Assembly: GCF_000449425.2 (NCBI RefSeq)
Contig: NZ_AVHW01000072.1
Coordinates: 1 to 52,818, forward strand
Origin: Clostridioides difficile CD160
Lineage (GTDB): Bacteria > Bacillota > Clostridia > Peptostreptococcales > Peptostreptococcaceae
Direction: 5' to 3'
Length of the DNA: 52,818 nt
Shown piece by piece: positions 1 through 8,015 of the stretch. The position numbers and the translations under genes were made by a program. The notes beneath the pieces are model-generated. The model was not told the origin of the DNA. It ran no database searches and was given only the letters and a program-made list of their open reading frames with translations. Each line of letters opens with the position of its first letter. The first letter of the stretch is position 1.

Positions 1-236
1 TTTTTAAGAGATTAGTAGTGCTCTAATCAAAATCACCTCTAACTATTCCCTAAATCCACATTTAAAGACTAGTTAGATTTAAGTACTCTTTTTTTATTTC
101 TCAATATATTTATATAAATATATTGAGAAATTTTATGCTCTACTAAAATCTTTTTTATATAATATTTTTATATGTTTCTAATTAAACTAAATATATAGTA
201 AAATATGTAACTCTTTAATTAAAATTCAACTAATCT
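1..236. other. Intergenic edge region
   Basis: No gene is supported here. The stretch holds a perfect 34-bp AT-rich palindrome at 97-130, annotated separately. On the minus strand an AGAGGTG-like ribosome binding site near 31-39 is followed by a TTG and only eight codons before a stop. That is too little to call a gene. Confidence 0.4.
97..130. repeat. Perfect 34-bp palindrome (hairpin)
   Basis: The two arms are fully complementary over 16 bp, starting TTTCTCAATATATTTA, with a two-base centre. On the plus strand TTTTATG follows. On the minus strand an A-run follows, so this is not a classical intrinsic terminator for the leftward gene ending at 237. It could be a weak plus-strand terminator for a neighbour, or a structural or operator element. 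Confidence 0.5.
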
Positions 237-1076
237 TTAATTTTTAAATGGACTAACCAAACTTAAAATATAAGATATTATGAGCGTTATTATTGAAAAA
301 ATAAGCCCTATCGCCATAAAGAAACTTACAAATATATTATATTGAACTATTAAACTTGATATATTCAAGTTATCAGGTCCAAGTAAGTATGTAATTAGAC
401 TTATAACAAAAATAACTATGATTATAAAACTCAAACCATTTAAGCTATTTTTTAAATCGGCACTACTAAGTGACATATGTGTAGATATAGAATACATCAA
501 GAACATAAATATAAAATACTTCAACGAATATATACTAGGTGTTAACAACATTACTTTTATAAAATTGAAAATATCATCTAAAATAATGTGTATAAAACCA
601 CTTATATTGAAATTATTAATCATACTTACATATAATTTTAAATCTATATTTTGTGTCACTTTCATATAACTCTCTGGCAACAATATATTAAAAAGTAAAA
701 TAATCACTATTGTTCCACCTATAATAGGCGCAATTCCTATAAAAAAATTTCCTATACTTTGATAAAGATTATCTTTTTTATAACTATGACTTACATATCC
801 TAATATGCCATCATTTTTACTTTCTATTGGTCTGAAAAATTTAACTGAATTTATTTTATGCATAAAAATCAAGCACATTACCAAATGACTAAGTTCATGA
901 ATAAAGGTTCCTATAGCTCCAGTTACAATAATTCCAGTTTTCCCAAAAGATGAAAATATAAATTTATTGTTTAGATTTTCTGTAATACTAAAAATCAATC
1001 CAAACACAATAAATATTCCTAAAAAACAAAAGATATTTATCATACTTATTTTTAAAATTTCGACTATATGAATCAT
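237..1076 (-). CDS. Multi-pass membrane protein with HExxH zinc-protease motif
   Basis: This 279-residue integral membrane protein has about six hydrophobic segments. A HELSH sequence at residues 60-64 lies inside or beside a hydrophobic helix. HExxH in a membrane helix is the zinc-binding signature of intramembrane or membrane-bound metalloproteases (M50-like and related families). I do not see the second metal-ligand motif (for example NxxPxxxLDG), so proteolytic activity is inference. It starts at ATG with a weak AAGG site and lies 29 nt after the ACT-domain gene on the same strand, so the two are probably co-transcribed. A distant non-peptidase family sharing the motif is also possible. 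Confidence 0.55.
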   Translation of the reverse strand: MIHIVEILKISMINIFCFLGIFIVFGLIFSITENLNNKFIFSSFGKTGIIVTGAIGTFIHELSHLVMCLIFMHKINSVKFFRPIESKNDGILGYVSHSYKKDNLYQSIGNFFIGIAPIIGGTIVIILLFNILLPESYMKVTQNIDLKLYVSMINNFNISGFIHIILDDIFNFIKVMLLTPSIYSLKYFIFMFLMYSISTHMSLSSADLKNSLNGLSFIIIVIFVISLITYLLGPDNLNISSLIVQYNIFVSFFMAIGLIFSIITLIISYILSLVSPFKN

Positions 1077-1105
1077 AAATTAAAACCTTATGTAGAAGTA
1101 TTTAA

Positions 1106-1477
1106 CTACTCTACTTCATATCCATTACAGTTTAAAATTTTACAAGCATTTTTTATATCTTTTTCTTTTATTAAAATATAATCTGTATCATATGTAGAAA
1201 TTGCAAATATGCTTATTTTATTTTCTGCTAACAAACCACTTAGCTTAGATAAAATTCCTATAAGTGAAAAATCCAAAGGTCCTAATATCTTAAGTATTCT
1301 CCATTCTTTTTCTGACTTAACATCAGAAGGAATATTATTATTTGAACATACAATACTTAATTCATCTTCAGTTTTAGTTATAGAGTAAAAATTTTTTGTA
1401 TCTATCCATGTTGGTATTTTACTATCATTACTTAATCTACATACTGCATACTCTTCTGCAAATAATTTTAATTTCAT
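1106..1477 (-). CDS. ACT domain-containing protein
   Basis: This is a 123-residue soluble protein. Its C-terminal half, around LGPLDFSLIGILSKLSGLL, reads as an ACT-type ligand-binding fold of the two-ACT class seen in small amino-acid-sensing proteins. I chose the ATG at 1477 because GGAGGAG lies eight bases upstream; a longer reading from TTG at 1495 would bury that site in coding sequence. No catalytic domain is attached, so a regulatory amino-acid-binding role is inferred. It follows spoVS after a terminator and precedes the HExxH membrane protein closely. Confidence 0.7.
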   Translation of the reverse strand: MKLKLFAEEYAVCRLSNDSKIPTWIDTKNFYSITKTEDELSIVCSNNNIPSDVKSEKEWRILKILGPLDFSLIGILSKLSGLLAENKISIFAISTYDTDYILIKEKDIKNACKILNCNGYEVE

Positions 1478-1557
1478 AATGTACATCTCCTCCAAACTTA
1501 TTTGTCTACTTAAGATTATACATTAAAAATTATATAAAATAAAACATATAAAGTAAA

Positions 1558-1597
1558 AAAGGTTCACTATAGTATCCTATTTCTATAGCCAACCTTT
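1558..1597 (-). terminator. Intrinsic terminator after spoVS
   Basis: AAAGGTT and CTATAG pair with CTATAG and AACCTTT across a short loop. On the minus strand the stem is followed by a run of seven T. It sits 33 nt beyond the spoVS stop codon. Confidence 0.75.
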
Positions 1598-1629
1598 AAA
1601 ACTTAATTAAATTCTAATAAAAAGATATA

Positions 1630-1890
1630 TTATCTAGGCTCAATTATAAGTTTAATGGCTGTTTTCTTATCACCTTCGATTTCTATATCAGTAAATGCGG
1701 GAATGCAAACTAAATCCATTCCACTAGGTGCAACAAAGCCTCTTGCTATTGCAATTGACTTTATAGCTTGATTTAGAGCTCCAGCTCCTATAGCTTGTAT
1801 TTCTGCAATACCTCGTTCTCTCAGTACTCCAGCCAAGGCTCCAGCTACAGAATTAGGATTAGATTTTGATGAAACTTTTAGTACTTCCAT
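1630..1890 (-). CDS. spoVS: Stage V sporulation protein S
   Basis: This 86-residue Alba-like protein is conserved at full length in endospore formers and acts in spore coat and late engulfment stages. The sequence is recognisable throughout, from MEVLKVSSKSNPNSVAGALA to the C-terminal KLIIEP. The start has an AAGGAGATG-type site. It lies 188 bp downstream of accA with its own 5' region, so it is probably transcribed independently; in Bacillus subtilis spoVS depends on sigma-H. I could not pick out a convincing sigma-H promoter. Its presence supports a spore-forming host. Confidence 0.93.
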   Translation of the reverse strand: MEVLKVSSKSNPNSVAGALAGVLRERGIAEIQAIGAGALNQAIKSIAIARGFVAPSGMDLVCIPAFTDIEIEGDKKTAIKLIIEPR

Positions 1891-1978
1891 TTCAACATCT
1901 CCTTGTTAATTTGTTAAAGTATCCATTACCTAAAGTACTAAATCATAATTGCCATTTACTAATTACAATCATCATTTA

Positions 1979-2004
1979 AAGTATACTTTTATAAAAATAT
2001 ACTT
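1979..2004 (-). terminator. Weak hairpin downstream of accA
   Basis: AAGTATA pairs with TATACTT around a 12-base loop about 75 nt past the accA stop. The following bases on the minus strand (TAAATG) are not a good U-run, so termination is uncertain. Confidence 0.3.
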
Positions 2005-2078
2005 CTATAATTGTTTTAAGAAAACCTTTATTTTTTAAAACCATTTTATAATGAAAAAACTACAAATTTCTTTATATT

Positions 2079-3023
2079 CTATAAGCATTTTCCAATATTT
2101 CTAAATTTATTATATCTTTGAGTCATAATTTCTTCTTTATCCATATCTTTATAATGATTTAATCTTTCTAAAATATAAGCTTTTATTTCCTTTGAAACAG
2201 CTGCTACATCTTTTTGTGCTCCTCCAAGAGGTTCTTTTATAATCTTATCTATTATTTTTAAATCATATAAATCATCACTTGTAAGTTTCATAACATTACA
2301 AGCTTCTTTAGCTTTAGAAGAATCTTTAAATAGGATACTAGAAAGACCTTCAGGGGAAATTACAGAATAAACTGAATGTTCTAACATGTAAACATCATTA
2401 CCTACTCCAATACCTAAAGCTCCTCCACTACCACCTTCACCAATTACAAAAGTGATTACTGGGACAGAAAGTTTACTCATTTCAAGTAAGTTTCTTGCAA
2501 TAGCTTCTCCTTGTCCTCTTTCTTCTGCCTCTAGACCACAAAAAGCTCCTGATGTATCAATAAACGTTATTATTGGTCTATTGAATTTCTCAGCTTGTTT
2601 CATAAGTCTTAATGCTTTTCTATATCCTTCTGGATGAGGCATTCCAAAATTTCTTTTTATATTTTCCTTTGTATCTCTTCCTTTTTGATGGCCAACTATA
2701 GTAACATTAAATCTTCCTATCTGACCTATTCCTCCAACTATAGAAGGGTCATCTTTAAAAAGCCTATCTCCATGAAGCTCTAAAAAATTAGAACAAATGT
2801 GTTCTATGTATTCCAATGTCGTAGGTCTTTTTATATCTCTACTTAGCATTACCTTCTCATATGGTGATAAATGAGAAAATGCATCTTCTTTAAGTTTTTC
2901 TAATTTATCATTAAGTGAATTTATTTTATCGCTTAAATCTATATTATTTGCCTCAGAAATAGTTATTAATTGTTTAATATCATTTTCTAAAACCTTTATT
3001 TTTTCGCTATTATTTTCAATCAA
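2079..3023 (-). CDS. accA: Acetyl-CoA carboxylase carboxyltransferase, alpha subunit
   Basis: With AccD, this 314-residue subunit transfers CO2 from carboxybiotin to acetyl-CoA, making malonyl-CoA for fatty acid synthesis. The carboxyltransferase signature region is present: GAFCGLEAEERGQGEAIA and EGGSGGALGIGVGN, which bind the acyl-CoA and form the oxyanion pockets. The N-terminal helical segment is typical of bacterial AccA. It starts with TTG at 3023, seven bases after GGAGG; there is no nearby ATG with a better site. It is the last gene of the accB-C-D-A operon, 20 nt after accD. Length matches the family. Confidence 0.95.
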   Translation of the reverse strand: MIENNSEKIKVLENDIKQLITISEANNIDLSDKINSLNDKLEKLKEDAFSHLSPYEKVMLSRDIKRPTTLEYIEHICSNFLELHGDRLFKDDPSIVGGIGQIGRFNVTIVGHQKGRDTKENIKRNFGMPHPEGYRKALRLMKQAEKFNRPIITFIDTSGAFCGLEAEERGQGEAIARNLLEMSKLSVPVITFVIGEGGSGGALGIGVGNDVYMLEHSVYSVISPEGLSSILFKDSSKAKEACNVMKLTSDDLYDLKIIDKIIKEPLGGAQKDVAAVSKEIKAYILERLNHYKDMDKEEIMTQRYNKFRNIGKCL

Positions 3024-3043
3024 AACAGTTCCTCCTTCATGCC

Positions 3044-3898
3044 CTATTTCTTGTGCATAGCAAGAATTTGATATAATACTTCCTTCATTTTTCTTCTATC
3101 TACTATCATGTCAATAAAACCTTTTTCAAGTAAAAACTCAGAAGTTTGGAATCCTTCAGGAAGTTTCTGATTTATTGTTTGTTCTATTACTCTTGGTCCT
3201 GCAAAACCTATCAATGTATTTGGTTCAGAAATTATAATATCTCCAAGCATAGCAAAACTAGCAGTTACTCCTCCAGTAGTAGGGTCAGTTAGAACTGATA
3301 TATATGGTAATGATTTTTCTTCAAGTTTAGAAAGTGCTTGAGAAGTTTTTGCCATCTGCATAAGAGATACCATACCTTCTTGCATTCTAGCTCCTCCTGA
3401 AGCAGAACAAATAATTATAGGTAAATTATTTTCAGCAGCATATTCTATTGAATAAGTTATCTTCTCTCCAACAATAGAACCCATACTTCCCATCATAAAA
3501 TCAGGATTCATTACACAAATAACTGTTTTAATTCCGTTTAATCTTCCATAACCTGTGACAACAGCTTCTGACTCATTCGTTTTTTCCTTATAAGAGTCTA
3601 CTTTTTCTTTGTATTTAGGAAAGTTCAGTGGATTTTGAAATTCTACATCAGAATTAAATTCCATAAAAGTTCCCTTATCAATCAATAAATTTATTCTTTT
3701 TCTTGCTCTTAAGCCATAATGTCTTGAACATTTTGGACATACAAATGAATTTTCTTCTATGTCCTTTCTAAATACATGACTATCACAACCTTTGCAATAA
3801 GTCCAAAATTTATCATCTACACTATTCTTTTTAAAGTTGTCATCTAAAGAAATCGTAACATACTTAGATTCTTTTGACGATAAAAATTTTTTTATCAT
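3044..3898 (-). CDS. accD: Acetyl-CoA carboxylase carboxyltransferase, beta subunit
   Basis: This 284-residue partner of AccA carries the expected N-terminal zinc ribbon, with CKGC near residue 36 and CPKC near residue 54. The carboxyltransferase core follows, including SASGGARMQEGMVSLMQMAK and PTTGGVTASFAMLGD. It forms the heterotetramer that carboxylates acetyl-CoA in the cytosol; in other bacteria the zinc domain also contacts mRNA, which is not testable here. ATG start with GGAG ten bases upstream. It sits 14 nt after accC in the same operon. Nothing is missing or truncated. Confidence 0.95.
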   Translation of the reverse strand: MIKKFLSSKESKYVTISLDDNFKKNSVDDKFWTYCKGCDSHVFRKDIEENSFVCPKCSRHYGLRARKRINLLIDKGTFMEFNSDVEFQNPLNFPKYKEKVDSYKEKTNESEAVVTGYGRLNGIKTVICVMNPDFMMGSMGSIVGEKITYSIEYAAENNLPIIICSASGGARMQEGMVSLMQMAKTSQALSKLEEKSLPYISVLTDPTTGGVTASFAMLGDIIISEPNTLIGFAGPRVIEQTINQKLPEGFQTSEFLLEKGFIDMIVDRRKMKEVLYQILAMHKK

Positions 3899-3912
3899 AA
3901 TCTATTTACTCC

Positions 3913-5274
3913 TTATAATGTAGCAAATTCTTTCTTCATAAAGACATCTTCTATAAATTTGGTATGATGAGTATCTTCTCTAAACTCTCCACTTGTTACA
4001 AGTGCCTTTTGGAATTCTACATTTGTATTAATACCTTCTACAATAATTTCATCTAGAGCTCTATACATTCTATTTATACATTCTTCTCTAGTCTCAGCCC
4101 AACATATTAATTTACCTATCATAGAATCATATAAAGGTGGTATAGTATATCCTGCATATACAAAAGTATCAAATCTAACGCCAAAACCTCCAGGTAAATT
4201 TAATGATTCTATCTTACCTGGTGATGGAGCAAAGTTATTTGATGAATCTTCAGCATTTATTCTACACTCAATAGCATGACCTCTAAAAGCAATATCTTCT
4301 TGTTTAAAAGGAATTTCTTCCCCATTAGCTATAGATATTTGAAGTTTTATAAGGTCAAGATTTGTTACCATCTCTGTAACTGGATGTTCAACTTGTATTC
4401 TTGTATTCATCTCTATAAAATAAAAGTTTTTATCTTTGTCAACTATAAACTCAATAGTACCAGCACCGATATAACCTACACCTTTTACTATATCTACTGC
4501 GATTTTATGAAGTTTTTGTCTTTCTTCATCTGAAAGGTATGGACTTAAAGATTCTTCTATTACTTTTTGATTCCTTCTTTGCATAGAACAATCTCTATCA
4601 CCTAAATGTATTGCATTTGAGTGTTTGTCCCCAAATACTTGTACTTCTATGTGTCTAGGATTTTCTATGAATTTTTCCATATATAAATCGCTATTAGAAA
4701 ATGCTGCTAGAGCTTCTGAACTTGCCATATCAAAATTTGAAAAAAGCTCTTCTTCTTTTCTAACGATTCTCATACCTTTTCCACCGCCTCCACTTGAGGC
4801 TTTTATCATAACAGGATAGCCAATTTCTCTTGCAACTTCTAAAGCTTCTTCCTTAGTTTTTAAAACAGATTCTGAACCAGGAACAACAGGGATATTTAAT
4901 TCCATCATAGTTTCTCTTGCTCTAGATTTATCTCCCATCAAAATCATTTGTTCTCTTGTTGGACCTATAAAAATAATATTATTCTCTTCACATTGCTTTG
5001 CAAATTCAGGATTCTCTGATAAAAAGCCAAAACCTGGATGAATAGCATCACACTTTAATTTAAGAGCAAGGTATATTATATTTTCTATATTATTATAACT
5101 CTTGCTTATATTGTTTGGCCCTATACAAATAGATTCATCAGCTATATATCTATGAAAACAATCTTTATCTATTTCAGAATAGATAGCAACAGTCTTTATA
5201 CCTAGTTCTTTACATGTTCTGATGATTCTAACTGCTATATCGCCTCTATTTGCAACTAGTATTTTTTTTATCAA
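3913..5274 (-). CDS. accC: Acetyl-CoA carboxylase, biotin carboxylase subunit
   Basis: This 453-residue ATP-grasp enzyme carboxylates the biotin on AccB using bicarbonate and ATP. The N-terminal Rossmann fold (KKILVANRGDIAVRI), the glycine-rich ATP loop GGGGKGMRIV and the active-site stretch EMNTRIQVEHPVTE are all present, followed by the biotin carboxylase C-terminal domain. The start is TTG at 5274, eight bases after GGAGG; no in-frame ATG lies nearby. It follows accB after 15 nt. Length is typical of stand-alone AccC and no pyruvate carboxylase domains are fused. Confidence 0.96.
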   Translation of the reverse strand: MIKKILVANRGDIAVRIIRTCKELGIKTVAIYSEIDKDCFHRYIADESICIGPNNISKSYNNIENIIYLALKLKCDAIHPGFGFLSENPEFAKQCEENNIIFIGPTREQMILMGDKSRARETMMELNIPVVPGSESVLKTKEEALEVAREIGYPVMIKASSGGGGKGMRIVRKEEELFSNFDMASSEALAAFSNSDLYMEKFIENPRHIEVQVFGDKHSNAIHLGDRDCSMQRRNQKVIEESLSPYLSDEERQKLHKIAVDIVKGVGYIGAGTIEFIVDKDKNFYFIEMNTRIQVEHPVTEMVTNLDLIKLQISIANGEEIPFKQEDIAFRGHAIECRINAEDSSNNFAPSPGKIESLNLPGGFGVRFDTFVYAGYTIPPLYDSMIGKLICWAETREECINRMYRALDEIIVEGINTNVEFQKALVTSGEFREDTHHTKFIEDVFMKKEFATL

Positions 5275-5289
5275 CTTAAATACCTCCTA

Positions 5290-5742
5290 CTACAATGGTT
5301 TTATCTTAAATAAAGGTTGATTATATTCTACTAGTTCTTCATTATCAACTAATACTTCAATTATTTCACCTTTAATTTCACTTGTTATCTCATTCATAAG
5401 CTTCATTGCTTCTAATATACATAAAGTATCGCCTTCTTCAACTATATCGCCAACTTTGACAAAGCTATCTGCATCTGGACTTGGAGAATCATAAAATGTT
5501 CCCATTAAAGGAGCTACTACTACCGATAGATTCTCATTAGATGCGACAGGTATATCATTTACAACTGGCTTTTCTAAAGAAAGATCCACTACTGATTCTT
5601 GTTGTACACTTAAAACAGGTGAACTTGAAGCTTGGGCTTTTTTAGATACTTCTAATTTTAAATCGCTACTTTCAAGTTTTACATATTCTAAGTTAGTTGA
5701 GTCTATAACCTTTAATAATTCCTTAATTTCATTGATGTTCAT
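5290..5742 (-). CDS. accB: Biotin carboxyl carrier protein of acetyl-CoA carboxylase
   Basis: This 150-residue carrier shuttles carboxybiotin between AccC and AccA/AccD. The C-terminal lipoyl/biotinyl domain contains EAMKLMNEI, with biotinyl lysine at residue 114. It also carries the thumb sequence SPSPDADSFVKVGD that distinguishes bacterial BCCP from other biotin carriers. A Ser/Val/Pro-rich linker (about residues 36-72) joins a short N-terminal helix to the domain. ATG start after AAGGGGG. It is the first gene of the acc operon, so the promoter and FapR-like site just upstream should control all four subunits. Confidence 0.95.
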   Translation of the reverse strand: MNINEIKELLKVIDSTNLEYVKLESSDLKLEVSKKAQASSSPVLSVQQESVVDLSLEKPVVNDIPVASNENLSVVVAPLMGTFYDSPSPDADSFVKVGDIVEEGDTLCILEAMKLMNEITSEIKGEIIEVLVDNEELVEYNQPLFKIKPL

Positions 5743-5759
5743 GTTGTTACCCCCTTGTA

Positions 5760-5783
5760 TTATTACCTGGTGCTAATATTATA
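5760..5783 (-). promoter_or_regulatory. acc operon promoter -10 and FapR-like operator
   Basis: A 17-bp imperfect palindrome, TTATTACCTGGTGCTAA (5760-5776), closely resembles the Firmicute FapR operator form TTAGTACC-n-GGTACTAA: 12 of its 16 non-central bases are symmetric. A TATAAT (minus strand, 5783-5778) directly abuts it, so the operator covers the transcription start, where FapR blocks initiation and malonyl-CoA releases it. The -35 is weak and AT-rich. That FapR is the binding protein is inferred from the site alone; no fapR gene lies in the window. Confidence 0.6.
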
Positions 5784-5802
5784 TCACAAAAAACAAATTT
5801 AT

Positions 5803-5834
5803 AAAAGAAAAAGTGCTGACTAGAGAATCAACAC
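5803..5834 (-). terminator. Intrinsic terminator after the 6012-6458 gene
   Basis: GTGCTGA and TCAACAC pair across an eight-base loop with one G-U. On the minus strand the stem runs into TTTTTCTTTTAT. It separates the upstream membrane protein gene from the acc promoter, which begins immediately after the T-run. Confidence 0.7.
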
Positions 5835-6011
5835 ATCAATATATATTTTAATTTTAGATTAACAACAAGTAACTTATATTTGTTTTAATTTTCCATTATT
5901 AATATAGATTATAAGTATAAAATGAATAAAATTCAATATTTTTTGCAAAATACAAGAGAATATAAATTAATACCTCGGGAATTTTTAAGACAAATACCAA
6001 TATTATGCAAT

Positions 6012-6458
6012 TTAGACTTCGCTTTCTTTCAAATTAGTATCATTTTCTTTATTCTTACATAGAATATACTTTAACTTAGTTATTAAAATATTACTATATA
6101 GGTTAAAAGTTATTAAAATTGCAGGAATTATGAAGTAAACTCTAGCGCCTATAAAGCCAAAAACTACTGTAGTAAATATTAATCTTTTATTTAAAGTAAA
6201 AAAAGGTATATTAAAAATACTTTTATCAGATGTTTCTGGTGTATAAGAATATATAATTCCAAAAAGCAAAGTCAACATACAAAGTGGTAGTAATATATAA
6301 CTTGAAATTATTCCTAAAAAGCCTATACTCTCAAAGTATTTGCTAGCACTATTTGTATAAACAAACATGTATCCATTTAAGTAAGCACATATGCACGATA
6401 TAATGCCAAAAGTTCCTCCTAAGGATTGAGTGTACCAATTAAAAAATTTAGATTCCAT
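6012..6458 (-). CDS. Small membrane protein of unknown function
   Basis: I do not recognise this 148-residue protein. It has about four hydrophobic segments (roughly residues 14-32, 43-66, 90-108 and 108-128) and a charged, lysine- and glutamate-rich C-terminal tail from about residue 131. No catalytic motif, signal peptide or metal site is visible. The ATG at 6458 has GGAGGCGAG upstream. It is flanked by its own terminator on the downstream side and faces a divergent small membrane protein gene at 6730, so it looks monocistronic. It is an integral membrane protein of unknown role. Confidence 0.6.
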   Translation of the reverse strand: MESKFFNWYTQSLGGTFGIISCICAYLNGYMFVYTNSASKYFESIGFLGIISSYILLPLCMLTLLFGIIYSYTPETSDKSIFNIPFFTLNKRLIFTTVVFGFIGARVYFIIPAILITFNLYSNILITKLKYILCKNKENDTNLKESEV

Positions 6459-6729
6459 ATACCTCGCCTCCTAAAACTGTATATATAATGATATGCATTT
6501 AAATAATGAAATATATCTTTATATGCTTATGAATAAATTTTTGTTAATTTCATTAATTTATGTTTAAGAAATTTGAAGTATAGTGTAGTATATATTAATG
6601 TAGATAAAGTTTTATGATACTCAATTAACTTACCTTATTATGGATTTATCATAGGTTTAAAAATTATTTTAGGGTTTTATATTTTTGTTGAGCTGAAAAA
6701 TTTATTATAAATGAAGGGATGTTTTCGCT

Positions 6730-7008
6730 TTGGTAGATACATTAGAATTTGGTCTTAAAATTTTATTTTTTATATTATCAATTATTTGGATGGGTAAAAT
6801 AATGATTTTAAGAACTGATAAGCAAATAGTAATCAATCCTTTGCTTATTGGTATATCTGCAGTCCTTGTGATGTTGCATACCTCACAAAGTAACATTGAA
6901 TTTTTTGGACTAGATGTCCAGTATATAAGAGTAGTTTTATATATCGTATATTCATTAATAATATTAATAGGAATATGGGCTACTAACAGAAGAAATGGTA
7001 TTTTCTAG
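6730..7008 (+). CDS. Small membrane protein of unknown function
   Basis: This 92-residue protein has three hydrophobic segments (about residues 5-21, 33-48 and 66-84). The first and second are separated by a short polar loop with Arg, Thr, Asp and Lys, and the protein ends in a basic NRRNG tail. It starts at TTG: the ATG at 6720 reads into a stop after five codons, whereas TTG at 6730 lies eight bases after AAGGGATG. A bidirectional terminator follows at 7032. It is divergent from the 6012-6458 gene. The family is not recognised and no function is assigned. Confidence 0.5.
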   Translation: MVDTLEFGLKILFFILSIIWMGKIMILRTDKQIVINPLLIGISAVLVMLHTSQSNIEFFGLDVQYIRVVLYIVYSLIILIGIWATNRRNGIF

Positions 7009-7028
7009 ATATTCTATTTCTAATAGAT

Positions 7029-7083
7029 ATCTAAAGGTTGCTAGTAACAAAGTGCTAATAATAGTGCTCTGTTACCAGCAACC
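7029..7083. terminator. Bidirectional terminator
   Basis: AAAGGTTGCTaGTAACA pairs with TGTTACcAGCAACCTTT around an AT-rich loop, leaving one mismatch in a long stem. On the plus strand it is followed by ATTTTG. It lies between convergent genes ending at 7008 and 7140 and can serve both. Confidence 0.7.
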
Positions 7084-7139
7084 TTTATTTTGATTATACA
7101 TTTAAATTGAAAATTAAATTATTGAGCAAGGACATATAT

Positions 7140-7871
7140 TTATTTTACGTTGATAGTGATTAGAACTTCTTGAGATGTATTTAAATCATTTTTGTCATTT
7201 AGTATAACTTTTACTACAGCCTGACCTGTTTTATTTCCTTTAACAATCATATCTTCATATGAAACTACACTTTTATCACTTACAGATACCACAAAATCTA
7301 AATCCTTTGGAAGGCTATCAGTAACTTCCCAATACTTATAATAGCTATCAATTTTCTTTGTAATTATTTTTCTCAAATCAATACTTTCACCTTTCGCTAT
7401 ATCAACATTATGATATTTAGAGTCCAGTTTATATTGATTATCTTTTGTATCGATAAAATTCAAATCACAATTTACATCTACACCATTATTAGAAAGAGAA
7501 TTTACTACACCATCATCAACCAAATAATTATTTGCTAGATTGATTGAATCCATATCCTTTAGACTTAAAGCTTCTTTAGGAACTTCTTTTATATTATTGT
7601 TCCAAAAAATAAAATTGTCTACATTTTCAAGATATGATATACCTTTTAAATTTGAAATGTTTTCACCAGTTGCATAAAATTCTCCATCCAAAGCTTTTAT
7701 ATTACTTATAGTCATCTCATCTGGGTTTATATATCGTTTTACAACTGCTCTTAGATTAGCATCAGGAAAAATATTTTTAAGTTGGTTGTCATTTAGAACA
7801 TTATCATTTGAACTTATTGGATTTAAAGCCGCCGCAGAAATAAGAAATGGTATTAAATTAGCTAAATTCAT
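7140..7871 (-). CDS. Leucine-rich-repeat protein with Ig-like C-terminal region
   Basis: This is a 243-residue protein. Residues about 30-130 carry degenerate leucine-rich repeats (ISNIKALDGEF, ISNLKGISYLENV, IKEVPKEALSLKDM, INLANNYLVDDGVV). The C-terminal 90 residues (VSVSDKSVVSYEDMIVKG onward) look like a bacterial Ig-like beta domain. This layout is seen in internalin-like surface or secreted proteins. The hydrophobic N-terminus (LIPFLISAAAL) could be a signal peptide but has no basic residue before it, which is unusual. Start at ATG 7871, behind GGGAGGG; an in-frame ATG at 7886 has no such site. No LPxTG motif or cell-wall-binding repeats are seen. Confidence 0.6.
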   Translation of the reverse strand: MNLANLIPFLISAAALNPISSNDNVLNDNQLKNIFPDANLRAVVKRYINPDEMTISNIKALDGEFYATGENISNLKGISYLENVDNFIFWNNNIKEVPKEALSLKDMDSINLANNYLVDDGVVNSLSNNGVDVNCDLNFIDTKDNQYKLDSKYHNVDIAKGESIDLRKIITKKIDSYYKYWEVTDSLPKDLDFVVSVSDKSVVSYEDMIVKGNKTGQAVVKVILNDKNDLNTSQEVLITINVK

Positions 7872-8015
7872 AGTACCCTCCCACATAAAATTTTTTTATA
7901 TAGTAATTTAATTTCTATGAGAGGGTTCTGTTTCCTTGTTATATATGCCTACTTTCGTACACTTTATTAATATAAATTAAAATAAATTTCTACTATTAAA
8001 CTTATAAACATATTA

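Noticed and set aside
25-50. Minus-strand ribosome site followed by TTG
   Set aside because: The frame stops after eight codons and no neighbouring structure supports a leader peptide.
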